DNA of 64,000 bases from Halanaerobiales bacterium (lineage in GTDB: Bacteria > Bacillota > Halanaerobiia > Halanaerobiales > DTU029): the NCBI GenBank assembly GCA_022360715.1, contig JAKSCG010000137.1, positions 62,001 through 126,000 on the forward strand. The letters are read 5' to 3'. How positions within the stretch are numbered: position 1 is the first letter of the stretch; every line of letters begins with the position of its first letter. Positions 61,756 through 64,000 of the stretch are shown here, piece after piece. Position numbers and translations under genes: made by a program. The notes below the pieces were generated by a model, which did not search any database, was not told where the DNA came from, and worked only from the letters and a program-made list of their open reading frames with translations.

Positions 61756-63609
61756 ATGGGAAAAATAATTGGAATTGACCTCGGTACCACCAATTCATGT
61801 GTGGCCGTAGTTGAAGGTGGAGAACCTACTGTAATCACCAATGCTGAAGGTAACCGGACCACACCTTCGATCGTATCATACTCCAAGAAGGGGGAAAGGT
61901 TAGTCGGTGAAACTGCTAAAAGACAAGCTATTACTAATGCTGACCAAACCGTAACCTCGATTAAAAGACATATGGGTTCTAACCATAGAGTTACCTTAAG
62001 TGGTAAGGATTATACTCCCCAGGAGATCTCCGCAATGATTTTACAAAAGATGAAAAGAGATGCGGAAGATTATTTGGGGGAAGAAGTGCAAGAGGCGGTT
62101 ATTACTGTACCGGCTTATTTTACTGATAGCCAGCGTCAGGCGACCAAAGATGCCGGAAAAATTGCCGGGCTGGAAGTAAAACGGATTATTAATGAACCGA
62201 CCGCTGCTGCCCTGGCTTATGGACTGGAAGATAAAAAAGATCAAACGATCCTGGTCTTTGATTTGGGCGGTGGTACTTTCGACGTTTCGATCATGGAACT
62301 GGGTGACGGAGTCTTTGAAGTTATTGCGACCAGTGGAAACAATCACCTCGGCGGTGATGACTTTGACCAAAAAATTATTGACTACCTGGCGGCTGAATTT
62401 AAGAAGGGGTACGGAGTAGATCTTAAAAATGACCGGATGGCGATGCAGCGGTTAAAGGATGCCGCCGAAAAAGCAAAAAAAGAACTATCGACGGTGATGA
62501 CTACTAATATTAATTTGCCTTTTATTACCCAGACCGAAGAAGGTCCTAAGCATCTCGATATCGACTTAAGTCGGGCTAAATTTGACGAACTGACGGCTGA
62601 CCTGGTCGAAAAGACAATGGGTCCTGCCCGGCAAGCTTTGAAAGATGCCGGTTTAAAACCGACCGAGATTGATGAAATTATTCTGGTGGGTGGTTCAATC
62701 CGGATCCCTGCTGTGCAGGATGCGGTAAAAAAACTGATTGGCAAGGAGCCCAATAGGGGTATTAATCCTGATGAAGTTGTGGCCATGGGAGCGGCAATCC
62801 AGGGCGGAGTAATGGCCGGAGATGTTCATGATGTGGTCCTGCTCGATGTTACCCCGCTTTCACTGGGGATCGAGACCCTGGGTGGGGTATTTACCAAGTT
62901 GATCGACCGTAATACGACGATACCTACCGAAAAGAGTAAGGTCTTTTCCACAGCGGCTGATAATCAAACCTCCGTTGATATCCATGTCTTACAGGGTGAA
63001 CGGAAGATGGCCGGTGGTAATAAGACCCTGGGCCGCTTTCAGTTAACCGATATACCGCCGGCACCCCGTGGCATGCCCCAGATTGAGGTATCATTTAATA
63101 TTGATACAAACGGGATCGTTCATGTTTCGGCTAAAGACCTGGGAACCGGTAATCAGCAAAACATTACGATTAAATCTTCCAGCGGTTTATCTGATGATGA
63201 GATTGAAAATATGGTTAATGAAGCTCAGTCCCACGAAGAAGAAGATAAAAAACGCCTGGAAGAGATCGAGACAAGAAATCAAGCCGACAGCCTGGTTTAC
63301 CAGACAGAAAAGACCCTAAAGGATGCCGGAGATAAGGTTGAACAAGGGGTTAAGGAAAAAGTGGAAAAGGCTAAAGATGAACTGAAAGAAGCCTTGCAAG
63401 GAGATAATACCGAAGATATTAAAGCTAAGACCGAAGCCTTGACCAATGCATTAACTGAGCTTAGTACCCAGCTTTATGCCCAAGCACAAGAACAAGCCCA
63501 GCAACAACAGCAAGCTGAGGGTGAGGGAGCAGAACCGGAGCAGAATGACGAGCAAACCGTTGATGTTGATTATGAAGAAGTAGATGAAGAGAAAGAGAAA
63601 GACCAGTAA
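61756..63609 (+). CDS. dnaK: Molecular chaperone DnaK (Hsp70)
   Basis: A 617-aa protein; ATG 61756 follows AAGGAGG. The ATPase domain has [28 protein letters not shown] and [12 protein letters not shown]. The substrate domain and the helical lid end in a Gln-rich tract ([11 protein letters not shown]) and a C-terminal acidic tail ([11 protein letters not shown]). It is third in the CIRCE operon. Confidence 0.98.
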   Translation: MGKIIGIDLGTTNSCVAVVEGGEPTVITNAEGNRTTPSIVSYSKKGERLVGETAKRQAITNADQTVTSIKRHMGSNHRVTLSGKDYTPQEISAMILQKMKRDAEDYLGEEVQEAVITVPAYFTDSQRQATKDAGKIAGLEVKRIINEPTAAALAYGLEDKKDQTILVFDLGGGTFDVSIMELGDGVFEVIATSGNNHLGGDDFDQKIIDYLAAEFKKGYGVDLKNDRMAMQRLKDAAEKAKKELSTVMTTNINLPFITQTEEGPKHLDIDLSRAKFDELTADLVEKTMGPARQALKDAGLKPTEIDEIILVGGSIRIPAVQDAVKKLIGKEPNRGINPDEVVAMGAAIQGGVMAGDVHDVVLLDVTPLSLGIETLGGVFTKLIDRNTTIPTEKSKVFSTAADNQTSVDIHVLQGERKMAGGNKTLGRFQLTDIPPAPRGMPQIEVSFNIDTNGIVHVSAKDLGTGNQQNITIKSSSGLSDDEIENMVNEAQSHEEEDKKRLEEIETRNQADSLVYQTEKTLKDAGDKVEQGVKEKVEKAKDELKEALQGDNTEDIKAKTEALTNALTELSTQLYAQAQEQAQQQQQAEGEGAEPEQNDEQTVDVDYEEVDEEKEKDQ

Positions 63610-63674
63610 TAAAAGCTTGCAACTAGTGACCAGTTTATTCTGTTGGGGCATATAATTATATGGTAAGCGAAAGC

Positions 63675-63692
63675 AGGGGAGCATTCTCCCCT
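63675..63692 (+). promoter_or_regulatory. Intergenic hairpin between dnaK and dnaJ
   Basis: AGGGGAG-CATT-CTCCCCT, perfect 7-bp stem, followed by CTTTCT, not a full T run. It probably reduces dnaJ transcription relative to dnaK or protects dnaK mRNA. Confidence 0.55.
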
Positions 63693-63736
63693 CTTTCTAA
63701 TGAACTTATCGGTTGATACTTGAGGTGGTGAATCAG

Positions 63737-64000
63737 GTGGCAAATAAAAGAGATTATTATGAAGTACTGGGAATTGGCCGGGATGCTGATGAAAACGAGA
63801 TTAAAAAGACTTATCGCCAAAAAGCCCGCAAACTACATCCCGATGTCAATAAAGACGACCCGCAGGCTGAGACAAAGTTTAAAGAGCTTTCCGAAGCCTA
63901 TGAGATTCTAAGTGATCCCGATAAAAAAGCTCGCTATGACCAATACGGTCATGCCGGGATCAATGATAACGATTTTAATTTTGAAGATTTTGCCCGCGGT
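63737..64000 (+). CDS. dnaJ: Chaperone DnaJ (5' part, cut by window end)
   Basis: GTG at 63737 with GAGGTGG about 9 bases upstream. 88 codons are open to the edge: [24 protein letters not shown] motif in [11 protein letters not shown], and [12 protein letters not shown], the full J-domain, and the beginning of the G/F-rich linker. It stimulates DnaK ATPase. The remainder lies outside the window. Confidence 0.96.
   Translation, partial: MANKRDYYEVLGIGRDADENEIKKTYRQKARKLHPDVNKDDPQAETKFKELSEAYEILSDPDKKARYDQYGHAGINDNDFNFEDFARG

Noticed and set aside
1-64000. CRISPR arrays, insertion sequences, rRNA operons
   Set aside because: No regularly spaced repeats, transposase or rRNA sequence was seen.

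Overview
The window looks like a chromosome segment of an endospore-forming, selenocysteine-using, probably anaerobic Bacillota (Clostridia-like; I cannot fix the lineage). Evidence: low to moderate GC, strong Shine-Dalgarno (SD) sites and TTG/GTG starts; sporulation genes (gpr, spoIIP, an alpha/beta SASP); selA and selB; a PyrR-type leader before carAB; a CIRCE-controlled hrcA-grpE-dnaK-dnaJ cluster; and the common Firmicutes order comEA-comEC-holA-rpsT-gpr-spoIIP-lepA-hemW-hrcA.

1 to about 12,136: right end of an integrated prophage-like element. It starts with a lysis module (lipoprotein, YvrJ-like protein, M15 endolysin, holin-like protein with a possible -1 frameshift extension). A terminator and an operator-rich promoter follow, then a cargo region. 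The cargo has a zinc-finger protein, a SprT-like metalloprotease, an unknown 408-aa protein, and a tight block of a HARP-like zinc-ribbon protein, an SNF2 helicase, an IbrA-like PAPS-reductase-family protein, an IbrB-like ParB protein and a small protein. Several small unknown genes and a ribbon-helix-helix protein complete it. The element ends in a 66-bp 3' fragment of a tRNA-Sec gene, read here as attR. The intact selC and the integrase should lie left of the window.

12,137-29,100: host accessory genes. MarR regulator and alpha/beta hydrolase with a clear operator; MntA-like nucleotidyltransferase with a truncated partner; subtilase without signal peptide; a cre-controlled sugar ABC transporter with one permease carrying large insertions; ANKH-like MOP transporter; ECF sigma/anti-sigma pair; selA; tautomerase; AraC regulator; vanadium haloperoxidase; EF-hand-containing alpha/beta hydrolase.

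29,100-39,321: a putative iron-responsive module. A Crp/Fnr regulator is divergent from a 1334-aa BcrAD/BadFG-type activase behind a near-ideal Fur box. A methyltransferase, a heterodimeric ABC pair and two tandem Fur-family regulators follow.

39,412-64,000: mostly core genes. selB; PyrR-attenuated carAB; nitroreductase; LacI regulator and class II aldolase; uridine kinase-like protein; competence genes; SASP; holA; rpsT; YvlD-like membrane protein; gpr; spoIIP; lepA; hemW; and the heat-shock cluster, with dnaJ cut off by the window edge.
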